A DNA stretch of 64,000 bases from Sphingobacterium daejeonense (GTDB taxonomy: Bacteria > Bacteroidota > Bacteroidia > Sphingobacteriales > Sphingobacteriaceae). The position numbers were made by a program, and so were the translations under genes. Positions 17,804 through 28,600 of this stretch are shown here, one piece after another. The stretch spans positions 1,240,001 to 1,304,000 of the forward strand of contig NZ_LR590470.1 in assembly GCF_901472535.1 (NCBI RefSeq), written 5' to 3'. Every line of letters starts with the position of its first letter. Within the stretch, counting starts at the first letter, position 1. The notes beneath the pieces were generated by a model. The model was not told where the DNA came from. It searched no databases and was given only the letters and a program-made list of their open reading frames with translations.

Positions 17804-18973
17804 TCATATTAATCCTTCCTTATACATCTCCCAGATTGGAGAGTTCTTTCTGATTTGATCTACTGCAGATTTAATTTGGCCGATAGCATAATCTATTTCT
17901 TCTTTGCTATTGTATTTGCTGAAGCTGAACCTCAAGCTACAGAAAGCCTCATCATCTGAATATCCCATGGCTTTTAATACATGGGAGGGGTCCCTATCAC
18001 CTGATACACATGCAGATCCAGAGGAAACCGCAATATTAGGCAATTTGGTCATTAATTCGGAACCTTTTACATGTTTGAAATGAATGTTACTTGTGTTTGG
18101 TAACCTGTCTGCAGATTGAGTTTTGATTTCTACTTCTTCAATAGTTTCCAAAAGTATTTTTTCAAAATAATTTCTTAAATCTTCTAGGGCTTGGTCATAT
18201 TCAATTTGGGCAGCAGCTTCACCTAAACCTGCAATTTGATGAACAGCATACGTTCCACCTCTGAATCCGCCTTCTTGTTTACCACCAACTATAAATGCTG
18301 GTATCTGAATAGGTTTGGATTTACGGCGAATGTACAAGGCTCCAACACCCTTTGGGCCATGGATTTTATGTGCACTCACACATAATATATCAATAGGGAT
18401 TTTTTGAACGTCCAATGGAAGTTTTCCATACCATTGGGTAGCATCGCAGAAGAATAAAACGTCTTTCTCCTGGCAGATTCTAGCTATCTCTTCGATTGGC
18501 TGGAGCACACCAGTTTCATTGTTAGCAGCCATAATGCTTACCAGGACAGTTTTGTCATTGATTTCATTCTTCAACTTTTCCAAATCAATTAAACCAAACT
18601 TATTGACAGGTAAGTATGTTGTAGTCATGCCTTCCTTTTCAACAGATTCACAAGCATTGATCACAGCTTTATGCTCTGAAGATGAGGTTATGATATGGTT
18701 ACCTTTTGATTTATAAGTTTTGCTAACTCCTTTGATAACTGTATTTATAGCCTCAGTGGAGCCTGATGTGAAATAAATCTCCTTTGGATTTGCATTTAAT
18801 GATTCTGCAACCTGGATTCGCGCCTTTTCGATGGCATGGCTAGATTGCCTACCAAGTTTATGTTGGATACTGGAAGCATTGCCATAATGTTCTTTTAGAT
18901 ATGGCAGCATGATTTCTAAGACCTTTTCGTCTATTTTTGTCGTGGCATTGTTGTCGAAATAGCAGTAATCCAT
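17804..18973 (-). CDS. iscS: cysteine desulfurase (IscS/NifS type)
   Basis: This PLP enzyme takes sulfur from cysteine as a persulfide for Fe-S clusters and thio-modified tRNA. The 389-residue protein shows the start Y-F-D-N-N-A-T-T-K, A-A-N-N-E-T-G-V-L-Q-P-I, the PLP lysine in S-A-H-K-I-H-G-P-K-G-V-G-A-L, and the catalytic Cys in S-S-G-S-A-C-V-S-G. It is followed by an IscA-type carrier. Whether it serves an ISC or a general role cannot be told, so the symbol is tentative. Confidence 0.88.
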   Translation of the reverse strand: MDYCYFDNNATTKIDEKVLEIMLPYLKEHYGNASSIQHKLGRQSSHAIEKARIQVAESLNANPKEIYFTSGSTEAINTVIKGVSKTYKSKGNHIITSSSEHKAVINACESVEKEGMTTTYLPVNKFGLIDLEKLKNEINDKTVLVSIMAANNETGVLQPIEEIARICQEKDVLFFCDATQWYGKLPLDVQKIPIDILCVSAHKIHGPKGVGALYIRRKSKPIQIPAFIVGGKQEGGFRGGTYAVHQIAGLGEAAAQIEYDQALEDLRNYFEKILLETIEEVEIKTQSADRLPNTSNIHFKHVKGSELMTKLPNIAVSSGSACVSGDRDPSHVLKAMGYSDDEAFCSLRFSFSKYNSKEEIDYAIGQIKSAVDQIRKNSPIWEMYKEGLI

Positions 18974-19006
18974 TTGTTAAAGTTATTTAAAATAATAGTC
19001 CTTTCG

Positions 19007-19035
19007 TTGTTTAGATAAGTATTTTTTTAAATTTG
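19007..19035 (+). promoter_or_regulatory. promoter of the MscS gene
   Basis: TTG (19007-19009) and TAAATTTG (19028-19035) are 18 nt apart, the Bacteroidota sigma-A pattern, 25 nt before the ATG at 19060. Confidence 0.6.
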
Positions 19036-19059
19036 CGCTAATTTTAATCACATCGACTA

Positions 19060-19914
19060 ATGAGCTTTGCAAACATTGAAACCAGTTTAGAAAAGTTATT
19101 TGATCTTGTTTTATTAAAGATCCCAAGTATTGCAGTAGGATTTGCAATATTGTTTATTGGCAGATTTGTAATCAAATATGTCCTGAAATTTGTTGACAAA
19201 AGGTTTATTAAAAGGGATGTGGATGTTTCCATTCGTTCATTTGTCAAGAGCCTTTTGAAATTTGCAATGTACGCATTGTTGATTTTGACAGTGGCAAATA
19301 CAATGGGTATCGAAACCACTTCATTTATTGCTGCATTATCAGCATTTGGTTTGGCTGTAGGTATGGCTTTGCAAGGAAGTTTGTCAAACTTTGCGGGAGG
19401 TGTACTGATTTTAGTTTTCAGACCTTTTGATGTTGGCGACTATATCTCAAGTGCAAATGGTTCCTCTGGTTCTGTAGAAAGAATAGACTTACTATATACT
19501 ACAATCATTGATGATGATGGAATCCGTGTATTTAGTCCTAACGGCACGTTGGCAAACTCTGTAATCAAGAACTTTTCCAAAATCACCGCAAGACGAATGC
19601 AATTTTCTTTTACTATTTCTTATGATACCAATATAAAACAGGCTAGGGAAGCAATATTAGCCATTTTGAATGCTGATCAAAGAATTTTGGATACACCGAA
19701 AAAAGAAGTCATTGTGAGCGATTTAAAATAAGCTGGAATTACATTGGTTGTTCGTGCCTGGGCTAACAGAGAAGTGTTTTGGGCAACAAAAAATGAAATA
19801 GGTGAGGAAATGAAAAATGTATTGTCTGGAAATAATGTTGTTTTCCCTTCAAACATTGTTAAGATCATTGATGAAACTCCAGAATCAGGCGAGCCTGAAA
19901 AGACTCAAGCCTAA
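19060..19914 (+). pseudogene. small-conductance mechanosensitive channel (MscS), in-frame stop
   Basis: The protein opens on hypo-osmotic shock to release solutes. Three membrane helices lie in residues about 20-115, followed by the MscS pore-to-beta region G-M-A-L-Q-G-S-L-S-N-F-A-G-G-V and F-R-P-F-D-V-G-D-Y-I. A TAA at 19729-19731 interrupts the frame after V-S-D-L-K, but the same frame continues with A-G-I-T-L-V-V-R-A-W-A and stops at 19914, the normal MscS C-terminal domain. The whole length is about 284 codons. One substitution (for example GAA or AAA to TAA) explains it. Truncation would remove the last beta strand and the cytoplasmic vestibule end. Confidence 0.85.
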
Positions 19915-20057
19915 TCCAGAGAATTCTTTAAAACGAAATATCGGTAAGCTACAACGGCCTGTTGTAGCTTACTTAGTTTTGAAGGGTCTTCCTTACTGTA
20001 TTTAGGTAGTATTTTCTGATTAATCTTATTGAGTAATTTAAAAAATCCCTTTTTCAT
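19911..20057 (-). CDS. small basic protein in the glycerol operon, 48 residues
   Basis: The frame from ATG at 20057 encodes 48 residues starting M-K-K-G-F-F-K-L-L-N-K-I-N, then P-K-Y-S-K-E-D-P-S-K-L-S-K and the closing A-Y-R-Y-F-V-L-K-N-S-L-D. I believe very similar 48-50 residue proteins are widespread in Bacteroidota, with no secure function. It starts 5 nt after the glpF stop, so it is co-transcribed with glpDKF. Its last codons overlap the mscS stop on the other strand by 4 nt and contain a perfect 12-bp hairpin. Confidence 0.7.
   Translation of the reverse strand: MKKGFFKLLNKINQKILPKYSKEDPSKLSKLQQAVVAYRYFVLKNSLD
19944..19980 (+). terminator. 12-bp perfect hairpin, likely terminator of mscS
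   Basis: GTAAGCTACAAC (19944-19955) and GTTGTAGCTTAC (19961-19972) flank GGCCT, followed on the plus strand by TTAGTTTT. It lies 30 nt after the mscS stop, inside the coding sequence of the opposite 48-residue gene. Confidence 0.65.
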
Positions 20058-20062
20058 ATTGT

Positions 20063-20788
20063 TTAATGTATTAACAAATTCAGTCCTACGGCTAATAAAG
20101 CCCCAATAATTGGACCAAGAACAGGTACCCAAGCATAGCCAGCATCAAATCCTGCTTTATTTTTAATTGGAAGAATTGAATGCATGATTCGCGGTCCCAA
20201 ATCTCTGGCAGGGTTGATAGCATAGCCAGTAGTTCCACCAAGAGATAGACCAATTGCCCAAACTAGAAATGCAACAGGTATAGCACCAATCGATCCCAAT
20301 CCTACGATGCCTTCATCAGGAAGCTTTGCATCTGTAAAATGTAGGATTGTAAAAATCAATACAAATGTTCCTACGACTTCAGAAATCAAGTTTATAGGAA
20401 GATCTCTAATGGCAGGTTCAGTACAAAAAACTGCGCGCTTTGCATTTGGATCTTCTGTCGCATCAAAATGGTTCTTGTAAACCAACCAAACTACCGTGGC
20501 CCCAATCATCGCACCCAAGAATTGAGCTGAGATATAAGATAGGGAAGTGGCCAGGTCCATTTTTCCTAAAGCGAGGTTTGCAATAGTAACCGCACAGTTC
20601 AAGTGAGCACCACTGTAAGGTGCCGCAATATTAACTCCAACAAATACGGCTAAAGCCCAAGCTGTTGATATTACAATCCATCCTGAATCATTTCCTTTAG
20701 TTTTATTAAGTACAACATTGGCAACTACTCCTCCTCCCAGAAGGATCATAACTGCAGTGCCGACAAGTTCTGCTATAAATGGCGTCAT
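20063..20788 (-). CDS. glpF: glycerol uptake facilitator (MIP/aquaporin family)
   Basis: The 241-residue protein has six membrane helices and two half-helix loops, as in GlpF, which lets glycerol diffuse across the inner membrane. The second NPA box is intact (I-N-P-A-R-D-L-G-P-R, with the glycerol-type Asp after Arg). The first reads G-A-H-L-N-C-A-V-T, that is N-C-A where nearly all members have N-P-A; the codon is TGT. It lies 26 nt downstream of glpK in the same operon, which supports glycerol as substrate. Confidence 0.92.
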   Translation of the reverse strand: MTPFIAELVGTAVMILLGGGVVANVVLNKTKGNDSGWIVISTAWALAVFVGVNIAAPYSGAHLNCAVTIANLALGKMDLATSLSYISAQFLGAMIGATVVWLVYKNHFDATEDPNAKRAVFCTEPAIRDLPINLISEVVGTFVLIFTILHFTDAKLPDEGIVGLGSIGAIPVAFLVWAIGLSLGGTTGYAINPARDLGPRIMHSILPIKNKAGFDAGYAWVPVLGPIIGALLAVGLNLLIH

Positions 20789-20814
20789 ATTAGGTTTATG
20801 TTTTTATAAATAGG

Positions 20815-22308
20815 TTATTTGTTATTTGCCCAGTAGATAACAGCTTTTACTGCTCGATTCCACTCCTCAAGGTTTTTACTCAGTTTTAATGTTTTGCTAG
20901 GTGCTATTTGTTTATCTTCTTGCCAAATGGCTTGTAGTTCATTTAAGTCTTTCCAAAATCCAACTGCCAATCCTGCGAGAAATGCTGCACCCATTGCTGT
21001 TGTTTCAGTAACTTTAGGCTTTACAACTGTAGATTTCAACATATCTGCCTGAAATTGCAACAGGAATTGATTTTCTGTCGCTCCTCCATCAACACGTAAT
21101 TCCTTGATTTTTGTCTTCGAATCAGCTTCCATTGCCTTTAAAATATCATGGGTCTGATAAGCAATGCTCTCCAGAGCTGCTCTTGCAATATGTGCGTCTG
21201 TAGTTCCTCTTGAAATACCAAACAGCGTACCTCTAGCATTTGGATCCCAATGCGGCGCTCCCAAGCCAGCAAAAGCAGGAACTAAATAAACGCCATCAGT
21301 AGTGTCTACGCTAGTTGCCAAAGCCTCTACTTCGCTAGATTTCTTAATGATTTTCAATTCATCGCGTAACCATTGCACAACTGCACCACCTATGAAAATA
21401 CTGCCTTCAAGGGCATAAACCACTTCTTTACCAATCTGCCATCCGATTGTAGTAACTAATTTGTTTTCAGATTTAACAGGTTTATTTCCAATGTTCATCA
21501 GTAAGAAACATCCAGTACCATACGTGTTTTTAGCCATACCCTTTTTGGTACACATCTGTCCAAAAAGTGCTGCTTGCTGATCGCCAGCAATTCCCGCAAT
21601 TGGGATTCTTCGGCTACCCAATTCTGTAGAGGTTTCCCCATAAACCTCCGAGCTACTCTTAACCTCTGGCAACATAGATTCTGGAATATCAAATAATTCC
21701 AACAGATCTTTGTCCCATTTCAGATCATTGATATTGTAAAGCATGGTTCTTGATGCATTGGTTACATCGGTAACATGCTTTTCGCCGTTCGTTAAGTTCC
21801 AGATTAACCACGAGTCAATGGTACCAAAAGCTAATTCCCCTCGTTCAGCCAATTTTCTTGAACCTTTTACATTATCCAAGATCCACTTGATCTTTGTCGC
21901 AGAAAAGTAAGAATCTATCAACAAGCCTGTTTTTTGCTGCACTTTTTCCAAATGACCATCCTTGATTAGTTTTGCACAATAATCAGCAGTTCGACGATCT
22001 TGCCATACAATTGCATTATAAATTGGTTCACCAGTTCTTCGGTTCCATACTACTGTAGTTTCCCTTTGGTTGGTAATTCCGATACCTTTAATGGATTCAA
22101 GCTTTGTTTTTGACTTCGCTAATACCTCAGTGAAAACTGCTAATTGGCTAGACCAAATCTCCTGGGGATCATGTTCAACCCAGCCAGATTTAGGATAGAT
22201 TTGTTGAAATTCCTTCTGCGCAATATTAACGATGTCACCTTTTTTATTGAACAAGATTGCTCTTGAACTTGTCGTACCCTGATCTAATGCAATAATATAT
22301 TCCTTCAT
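20815..22308 (-). CDS. glpK: glycerol kinase
   Basis: GlpK phosphorylates glycerol to glycerol-3-phosphate and traps it in the cell. The 497-residue length is normal. Motifs: D-Q-G-T-T-S-S-R-A near the start, [30 protein letters not shown] and [10 protein letters not shown]. It is the middle gene of glpD-glpK-glpF, with 26-nt spacers on both sides. Confidence 0.97.
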   Translation of the reverse strand: MKEYIIALDQGTTSSRAILFNKKGDIVNIAQKEFQQIYPKSGWVEHDPQEIWSSQLAVFTEVLAKSKTKLESIKGIGITNQRETTVVWNRRTGEPIYNAIVWQDRRTADYCAKLIKDGHLEKVQQKTGLLIDSYFSATKIKWILDNVKGSRKLAERGELAFGTIDSWLIWNLTNGEKHVTDVTNASRTMLYNINDLKWDKDLLELFDIPESMLPEVKSSSEVYGETSTELGSRRIPIAGIAGDQQAALFGQMCTKKGMAKNTYGTGCFLLMNIGNKPVKSENKLVTTIGWQIGKEVVYALEGSIFIGGAVVQWLRDELKIIKKSSEVEALATSVDTTDGVYLVPAFAGLGAPHWDPNARGTLFGISRGTTDAHIARAALESIAYQTHDILKAMEADSKTKIKELRVDGGATENQFLLQFQADMLKSTVVKPKVTETTAMGAAFLAGLAVGFWKDLNELQAIWQEDKQIAPSKTLKLSKNLEEWNRAVKAVIYWANNK

Positions 22309-22334
22309 TCTAAATAGTTTTATAATTTATTGAA

Positions 22335-23903
22335 TTACAAAGTGTAGCGTTTTGCTAATTCAATGTATTGGTTAACTTCATTTTGAGCCCATTCATCTGT
22401 TTTACCGAGCTCTTTTGCCATTATTTGTGCAACTTTAGGAGCTGCAGCCATCGATGCTTTAGCATCTAGAAGCAAAATTCGACAACGCCTAGCCAGAAAG
22501 TCCTCTACCTTTCTAACCATTTCGTAACGACATGCCCATACAACTTCTGCAGCATTATATTCATATCCTTCAACAAGCAATTCTCTTAAAGACTCATCCT
22601 CTTGAATCAATTGCTGAATTGCTTGGTAATCTTTTCCATATAAATTCCAATGTGCATGGTATACATCTGGAGTAGATCCGTGAATAGCCAATGTTTTTGT
22701 CTTACAAGGGACATCCTTCAACCCACCGATTCTTATGGCCATATTAACGGTATCCTCAGCCATTTTGCGATAGGTAGTCCACTTGCCACCGGTAATTGTG
22801 ATTAAATCGGATTCACTATGAATAAGCTTATGGTCCCTGGAAATTTCTTTGGTGCTCTCATCGTTGTCCTTTGGAGCAGCTAATGGCCTCAATCCAGCAT
22901 AAATAGCCAAGATGTCCTCACGCTTAGGAGCAGGATTTAAATAACTGTCAGCAGTCTTTAGAATAAATTCGATTTCATCCTCCATTGGACGAGGCTCAAT
23001 CATATGCTCATTGATAGGAATATCAGTCGTTCCCAATAAAACTTTCCCATGCCAAGGAACACCAAACAACACACGTCCATCGCTTGTTTCAGGAATCATC
23101 AATGCATCTATTCCATCCAAGAATTTCTGATCAATCACTATATGAGAACCCTGGCTAGGTCTAACTAGATTTTTATGAGTAGGAGAGTCTAATTTCAAAA
23201 TATCATCAACAAAGACTCCTGTTGCATTGATAACAGTCTTAGCTTTAATTTTATAGGTCTCTTGAGTTTCAGTATCTCTTATGCTAATGCCGTTGACTTT
23301 CCCTGCTTCATTTTTATGAAAACCTATAGCTTCCATGTAATTCAATACGGTTGCTCCATATTCGACCGCCGTCTGTCCAAGGTTAACAGCTAGCCTTGCA
23401 TCGTCGAATTGACCGTCATAATATAATATCCCACCTTTTAATCCTTTAGGATTGATGTGCGGGAGTTTTTCGATTACTTCAGCTTTTGATAAAGATTGAG
23501 AATTACCTATCCGTAGGCTTCCTGCTAGCCAATCGTACATTTTAAGCCCGACCAAATATTTTATCTTATCAAATAGAGTATAAACCGGAATGATAAAGGA
23601 TTGGACTGAAGAAACGTGTGGAGCATTTTTAAATATCAATCCTCTTTCACGCAAGGCACCCATCACTAGTTTGATGTCGCCATTGGCTAAATACCGGACC
23701 CCACCATGCACTAATTTGGTACTCTTGCTGGAGGTTCCTTTGGCAAAATCATATTTTTCTATTAATAGGACTTTAAAGCCCCGGCTTGCAGCATCAACTG
23801 CAGTTCCTAGACCCGTAGCGCCACCTCCGATGACAACCATGTCCCAAATAATAGATTCACGAAGTTTATTGAGTTGATCTGATCTGTTGATTTCAGTGAG
23901 CAT
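22335..23903 (-). CDS. glpD: FAD-dependent glycerol-3-phosphate dehydrogenase
   Basis: GlpD oxidises glycerol-3-phosphate to dihydroxyacetone phosphate at the inner membrane and feeds electrons to the quinone pool. The FAD loop V-I-G-G-G-A-T-G-L-G-T-A-V-D-A-A lies near residue 25, followed by K-G-T-S-S-K-S-T-K-L-V-H-G-G-V-R-Y-L, and later the family C-terminal helical domain. The ATG at 23903 gives 522 residues and a natural N-terminus; an upstream ATG at 23933 is possible. It is the first gene of the glp operon. Confidence 0.95.
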   Translation of the reverse strand: MLTEINRSDQLNKLRESIIWDMVVIGGGATGLGTAVDAASRGFKVLLIEKYDFAKGTSSKSTKLVHGGVRYLANGDIKLVMGALRERGLIFKNAPHVSSVQSFIIPVYTLFDKIKYLVGLKMYDWLAGSLRIGNSQSLSKAEVIEKLPHINPKGLKGGILYYDGQFDDARLAVNLGQTAVEYGATVLNYMEAIGFHKNEAGKVNGISIRDTETQETYKIKAKTVINATGVFVDDILKLDSPTHKNLVRPSQGSHIVIDQKFLDGIDALMIPETSDGRVLFGVPWHGKVLLGTTDIPINEHMIEPRPMEDEIEFILKTADSYLNPAPKREDILAIYAGLRPLAAPKDNDESTKEISRDHKLIHSESDLITITGGKWTTYRKMAEDTVNMAIRIGGLKDVPCKTKTLAIHGSTPDVYHAHWNLYGKDYQAIQQLIQEDESLRELLVEGYEYNAAEVVWACRYEMVRKVEDFLARRCRILLLDAKASMAAAPKVAQIMAKELGKTDEWAQNEVNQYIELAKRYTL

Positions 23904-24412
23904 GTAAATGTGTTTTATGCTAAATGTAAGCATAATTAAGTAGAAAATAAATTGATTTGGTATAATTCATCTTAATTTAAAACCTCGTTATTGATACCTA
24001 GGAGAACATAATCAACTCATTTTTACCCAATAATTCATAATCTTTTACATACATTAATAATTATATTATTGGAGTAATTTGACATTAAACTTTATTTTCC
24101 TTAAATTTTCTTTAATATTGTTTTCCAAAGAATATGTATTAAATCATACATATTCATTAGGTAATAATTCATTTACGCAAACGATTGATTTGGTTCTATT
24201 TGGTAAAAATGGCTTTAGATGGCTTAAAATAATAAAGATATGACCGAATGTAATAACCTAAAAATGAAAAGATTTCCTACACTTGTGAAACTAAATCTAT
24301 TTATACAATTTTTATGATACAATAATCTAATGCTTGCTATAATACCCCACCTTTCAGAAGGTGAATATTCGCAATCAATTAGTTTGTTATATCCTGTTGA
24401 ATCATAAATTTT
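23904..24412. other. 509-bp divergent intergenic region
   Basis: AT-rich spacer between divergent glpD and the sugar oxidoreductase gene. A small hairpin CACCTT-TCAG-AAGGTG lies at 24348-24363, about 50 nt before the oxidoreductase ATG. No gene, tRNA or long repeat is seen. Both promoters and a control site for one or both operons are expected here. Confidence 0.4.
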
Positions 24413-25681
24413 ATGAAAGAAAATAATAATAATTCTAGGCGCGATTTCATCAAGAAATCGTTGATTGGGGCAGCCGCTTTCACGATTGTTCCTCGTTTTG
24501 TACTTGGAAAGGGCTATCTAGCACCTAGTGACCATTTGACCAAAGGTGTCATTGGTGTTGGGTCTATGGGTAGAGGTCACTTCGGATATGCAGGTACGAA
24601 AACTGTTGCCATCTGTGATGTCGATACCAGACATTTGGCATTGGCTCAAAAAGCATTGGGTGGTGGTGTTAAAGAGCACCATGACTTCCGTGATTTGATC
24701 AACAATCCTGAAGTGGATATAGTACATATTGCCACGCCTCCACATTGGCATGGTCTTATGGCTGTAGAAGCTGCTCGCTCTGGAAAAGATATCTGGTGTG
24801 AAAAACCAATGACTAGAACTATTGGTGAAGGTAAAAAAGTAAAAGAAGCTGTAAAACAGCATGGTAATATTTTTAGATTGAATACCTGGTTCCGCTTTGA
24901 TGCCAATTTTTACGGCATGAATGTACCGGTTAAAAAAATCAAAAAATTAGTCGATACGGGTATGTTAGGATGGCCTTTGAAAGTGACTATCAGTAAACAT
25001 ACAGGATTCGACTGGAAGTTCTATTGGGTAGGAAAAACTAATCTACCTGTTCAAGAAGTTCCAAAAGAACTTGATTATGAAATGTGGTTAGGTCCAGCTC
25101 CCCACAAACCTTATAGTGCTCACCGTACTCATTTAACCTTTAGAGGATACTGGGATTATGATGGTGGTGGATTAGGAGATATGGGACAGCATTACATGGA
25201 TCCAGTTCAATATTTCTTAGGCAAAGACAACGAGAGCCCAATCAAGATTGAAGTGGATGCTCCGCAACAACATTCTGATGCGGTAGGTACCTGGAGAAAA
25301 ATCACATATACCTATGCTGATGGTTGCCAAATCATCTTAGATGGTGAAGGAACGGAAGAAGGTAAGGCTTATATCGAAGGTCCTAACGGAAAATTATACA
25401 AAGGTTTTGTTTCTGATATTCCAGACTTGGAGCGCAAATTAGCGCAATATCCAGAACCTGCACCTCAGGTAACTGATTTCGTAGATGCAGTTCGTACGCG
25501 TCAGAAATTCGCCTTGAATGAGGAAAATGGTTATTACTCTTGTACTTTGGTTAACCTAGGGTTAGCGGCGCTTCGCCTAAACAGAACCCTTCATTACGAT
25601 TCCGCAAAACAAGAGTTCGTCAATGATGAAGCAGCTAACAGATTAATTAACCAGCCGATGAGAGGCCCTTGGTCTTTCTAA
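24413..25681 (+). CDS. Tat-exported Gfo/Idh/MocA family oxidoreductase
   Basis: The 422-residue protein begins with a twin-arginine signal (S-R-R-D-F-I-K-K-S-L-I-G-A-A-A-F) and then a Rossmann fold (K-G-V-I-G-V-G-S-M-G-R-G), C-E-K-P-M-T-R-T (catalytic Lys box) and G-G-L-G-D-M-G-Q-H. Such enzymes oxidise or reduce sugar hydroxyls with tightly bound NAD, often at C3. Export folded with cofactor through Tat points to the periplasm. The next gene, 11 nt on, is a DUF1080 protein of the 3-keto-disaccharide hydrolase kind, so the pair probably handles 3-keto-sugars. Confidence 0.92.
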   Translation: MKENNNNSRRDFIKKSLIGAAAFTIVPRFVLGKGYLAPSDHLTKGVIGVGSMGRGHFGYAGTKTVAICDVDTRHLALAQKALGGGVKEHHDFRDLINNPEVDIVHIATPPHWHGLMAVEAARSGKDIWCEKPMTRTIGEGKKVKEAVKQHGNIFRLNTWFRFDANFYGMNVPVKKIKKLVDTGMLGWPLKVTISKHTGFDWKFYWVGKTNLPVQEVPKELDYEMWLGPAPHKPYSAHRTHLTFRGYWDYDGGGLGDMGQHYMDPVQYFLGKDNESPIKIEVDAPQQHSDAVGTWRKITYTYADGCQIILDGEGTEEGKAYIEGPNGKLYKGFVSDIPDLERKLAQYPEPAPQVTDFVDAVRTRQKFALNEENGYYSCTLVNLGLAALRLNRTLHYDSAKQEFVNDEAANRLINQPMRGPWSF

Positions 25682-25692
25682 AACCCCGAGAA

Positions 25693-28600
25693 ATGAAAAA
25701 AGTATTTAACACCATAGCCGCATTATTATTTTTACAAGTTGCTGCTTATGCTCAACAACCTACTGGCCGTACAACGGCGACTAAGATTGCTGATGTGTTA
25801 GCTCAACAACCTGCTGAAGAGCAAGCCAAATTCCTAATGGCAATGAAAGAATTGGAAGGATTCACTTCCGAAGATGTTTCTGCTCTTTTACTAGGATTAA
25901 AACCTCAAGGTGGAAATAATGCACCGGGTAGAGTATGCAACTAATTCTTATGCATTTTTTGTTATGCAACCCAATATGGAAGCTCAAAGAGCTACATATG
26001 TAAAAGGCCTATTAGATGCATTGGATAAATTGACAGATAAAAACAACAAAGGATATGTTTTTGAAGTGTTGAAATTCTGTGCTAAGAATGATGCCATCGA
26101 GAAAGTTGCTCCTTACTTAGCAGATGAAGAACTTGCTGAAAAAGCAGCTCGCGTATTGAACGCTATTCATACTCCAGAAGCAGCAACAGCTCTTAACAAT
26201 GCTTTGAACAGTTCATCAACTGAAAAAACTGCAACAGCTATCGTTACTGCGTTAGGAGAAATTGAATCTGCGGAAGCCGAAGCAAAAATTATTGAACTGA
26301 TCGGAAAATATACTTCCGATAACTTCCAGTTAGCAGGTCTTACAGCATTGGAGTAAAATTGCCGGACCTAATTCAGCTGAATTGTTCTTGACTAAAGCTG
26401 AGGAGAAAAGCTACCAATATGATAGAACAAATGCAGCTAGTTTAGCCGTAGATTATGCTGAAGGATTAGCTAAGAAAGATAAAGATGCCGAAGCAACAAG
26501 ATTTGCTACAACTCTTTACAAAAACGCTGCTGCCTTCAAAGCACCAACTATCCAAGCAGGGGCCATTTCGGTCTTAACCTCAATAAACCCTGCCAAACAA
26601 AAGAAACAATTAATCAAATTGGCTTCTAATGAAGATAAATTACTTCGTAATGTAGCTTTAGGATTATTGGCTGAAGATGCTAAGGCGGGAGATCTTGTGA
26701 AATTGGCTGGTTCTATTAGGAAATTAGACGGTGATGCTCAGGAAAGCATTTTGAACTTTTTAGCAACTGAAGATGCTACAGGTTCAGTAAAGGCTATCGA
26801 GAAAAGTTTCCCGGCATTGAAAGATGAAGAAGCTAAAATAGCAGCTTTAAATGCTCTTTCAGTACTTACCAAAGGTCAAAACGCAGATTTCTTAATCAAG
26901 CAAATCCCTACAGCTTCAGAAAAAGAACTAGCAGTTATAAAAACTCTTTTACTTTCATCAAAAGATACTGGTACTATTGATGCTGTGAATGCAGCATTGG
27001 CGAATGCAGACGTTAAAACGCAAGTAGCATTATTGGAGGTCTTGTCACAACGTACAAATGCGGCTTCTGCAGCTGCGGTTTTACCTTTGACAGCTTCTGC
27101 TGATGCAGCTGTGAGATTGGCAGCTTTTAAGGCTTTGCCGACAACAGTAAATCCTGACAATCTTGAAGCGATCATACAATTATTAGACAAAGCTACAGGT
27201 GAAGAGGCTGCTTATGCTCAACAAGCTGCAATTCTTGCTATCAATGCTAGCCCAGACAAAGATGCTAAAATCCAACGTTTGGCTGCGAATATCTCACGTT
27301 CGGCAGCTCCTTCGGCAGGGAAGTATTTCCCTATATTTGCCGGAGTGGGTGGATCAGACGCTCTAAAAGCCGTTGAAAACTATGTGGGAAGCGATGGCCC
27401 ATTAAAGGCAGAAGCAATTCAAGCATTGGCAAATTGGTCAAATGCAGAATCTCTTCCAATCTTAATTAGACTTTCAAAAACTGAAAAAGACCCAGCTGTT
27501 TTTAATACAGTTTTCAATGGATTGATCAAACAATTGAACGCTAGTGATGTAAATCCTGAGCAAAAAAACCTTGTATCTAAAAGATGCTTTTGCTTTAGCT
27601 CAAGATGCTAAACAAAAAAAATCAGCACTTAATAATCTTCAATCCACAGGTACTTACCAAGCTTTGATGTTTGCTGCTAAATATATGAACGACCAAGAAT
27701 TGGGCGGAACAGCAAGCAACGTAGCGATGAATATTGCTATGGACAACAAAGAATTCGTTGGTGAAGATGTTCGCAATATCTTAAATGCAGCTGCTGGTAA
27801 ATTGTCAGGCAGTGAAAGTTCGTATTTGAAAGAAGCTATCGTACGCCATTTAGCAGAAATGCCGAATGAACAAGGTTTTGTTTCCATGTTCAATGGTAAA
27901 GATCTTTCAGGTTGGCAAGGTCTAGTTGAAAACCCAATCAAACGTGCTAAAATGTCTAAAGCTGAACTTGCTAAAAAACAAGTAGAAGCTGATAAGAAAA
28001 TGCGTGAAAGTTGGTCTGCACAAGATGGAGATTTAGTATTCAGTGGACATGGTGATAACATCGCAACCATCAAGAAATATGGTGACTTTGAGATGTTAGT
28101 AGATTGGAAGTTAGACCCTAATGGTAAAGAACCTGATGCAGGTATTTATTTAAGAGGAACGCCTCAAGTTCAAATTTGGGATATCTCACGTGTTGATGTT
28201 GGTGCTCAAGTAGGTTCTGGTGGACTTTACAATAATGCTAAAAATCCGAAAGACCCGTCTAAAGTAGCTGATAATGCTCTTGGAGAATGGAACTCATTCA
28301 AAATAAAAATGATCGGTGAGAATGTATCCGTTTGGTTAAATGGCGAATTAGTGGTTGACAACATTCCTTTGGAAAACTATTGGGACCGCAATCAATCTAT
28401 TTTCCCAACGGAACAAATCGAACTTCAAGCTCATGGATCAAGAGTATGGTACCGTGATTTGTATATCAAAGAAATCCCTCGTAAGGAAGTCTTCCAATTG
28501 AGCAATCAAGAGAAACAAGAAGGTTTCGAAGTGTTGTTTGATGGTACAAACCTAGATAAGTGGACTAATACTCCGGCATATGAAATCACCCAAGAAGGTT

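Noticed and set aside
27562-27568. Programmed slippage at the seven-A run in the HEAT/DUF1080 gene
   Set aside because: Two other breaks in the same gene lie at GGG and GG, which are not slippery, and all are +1, so sequencing error explains all three more simply.
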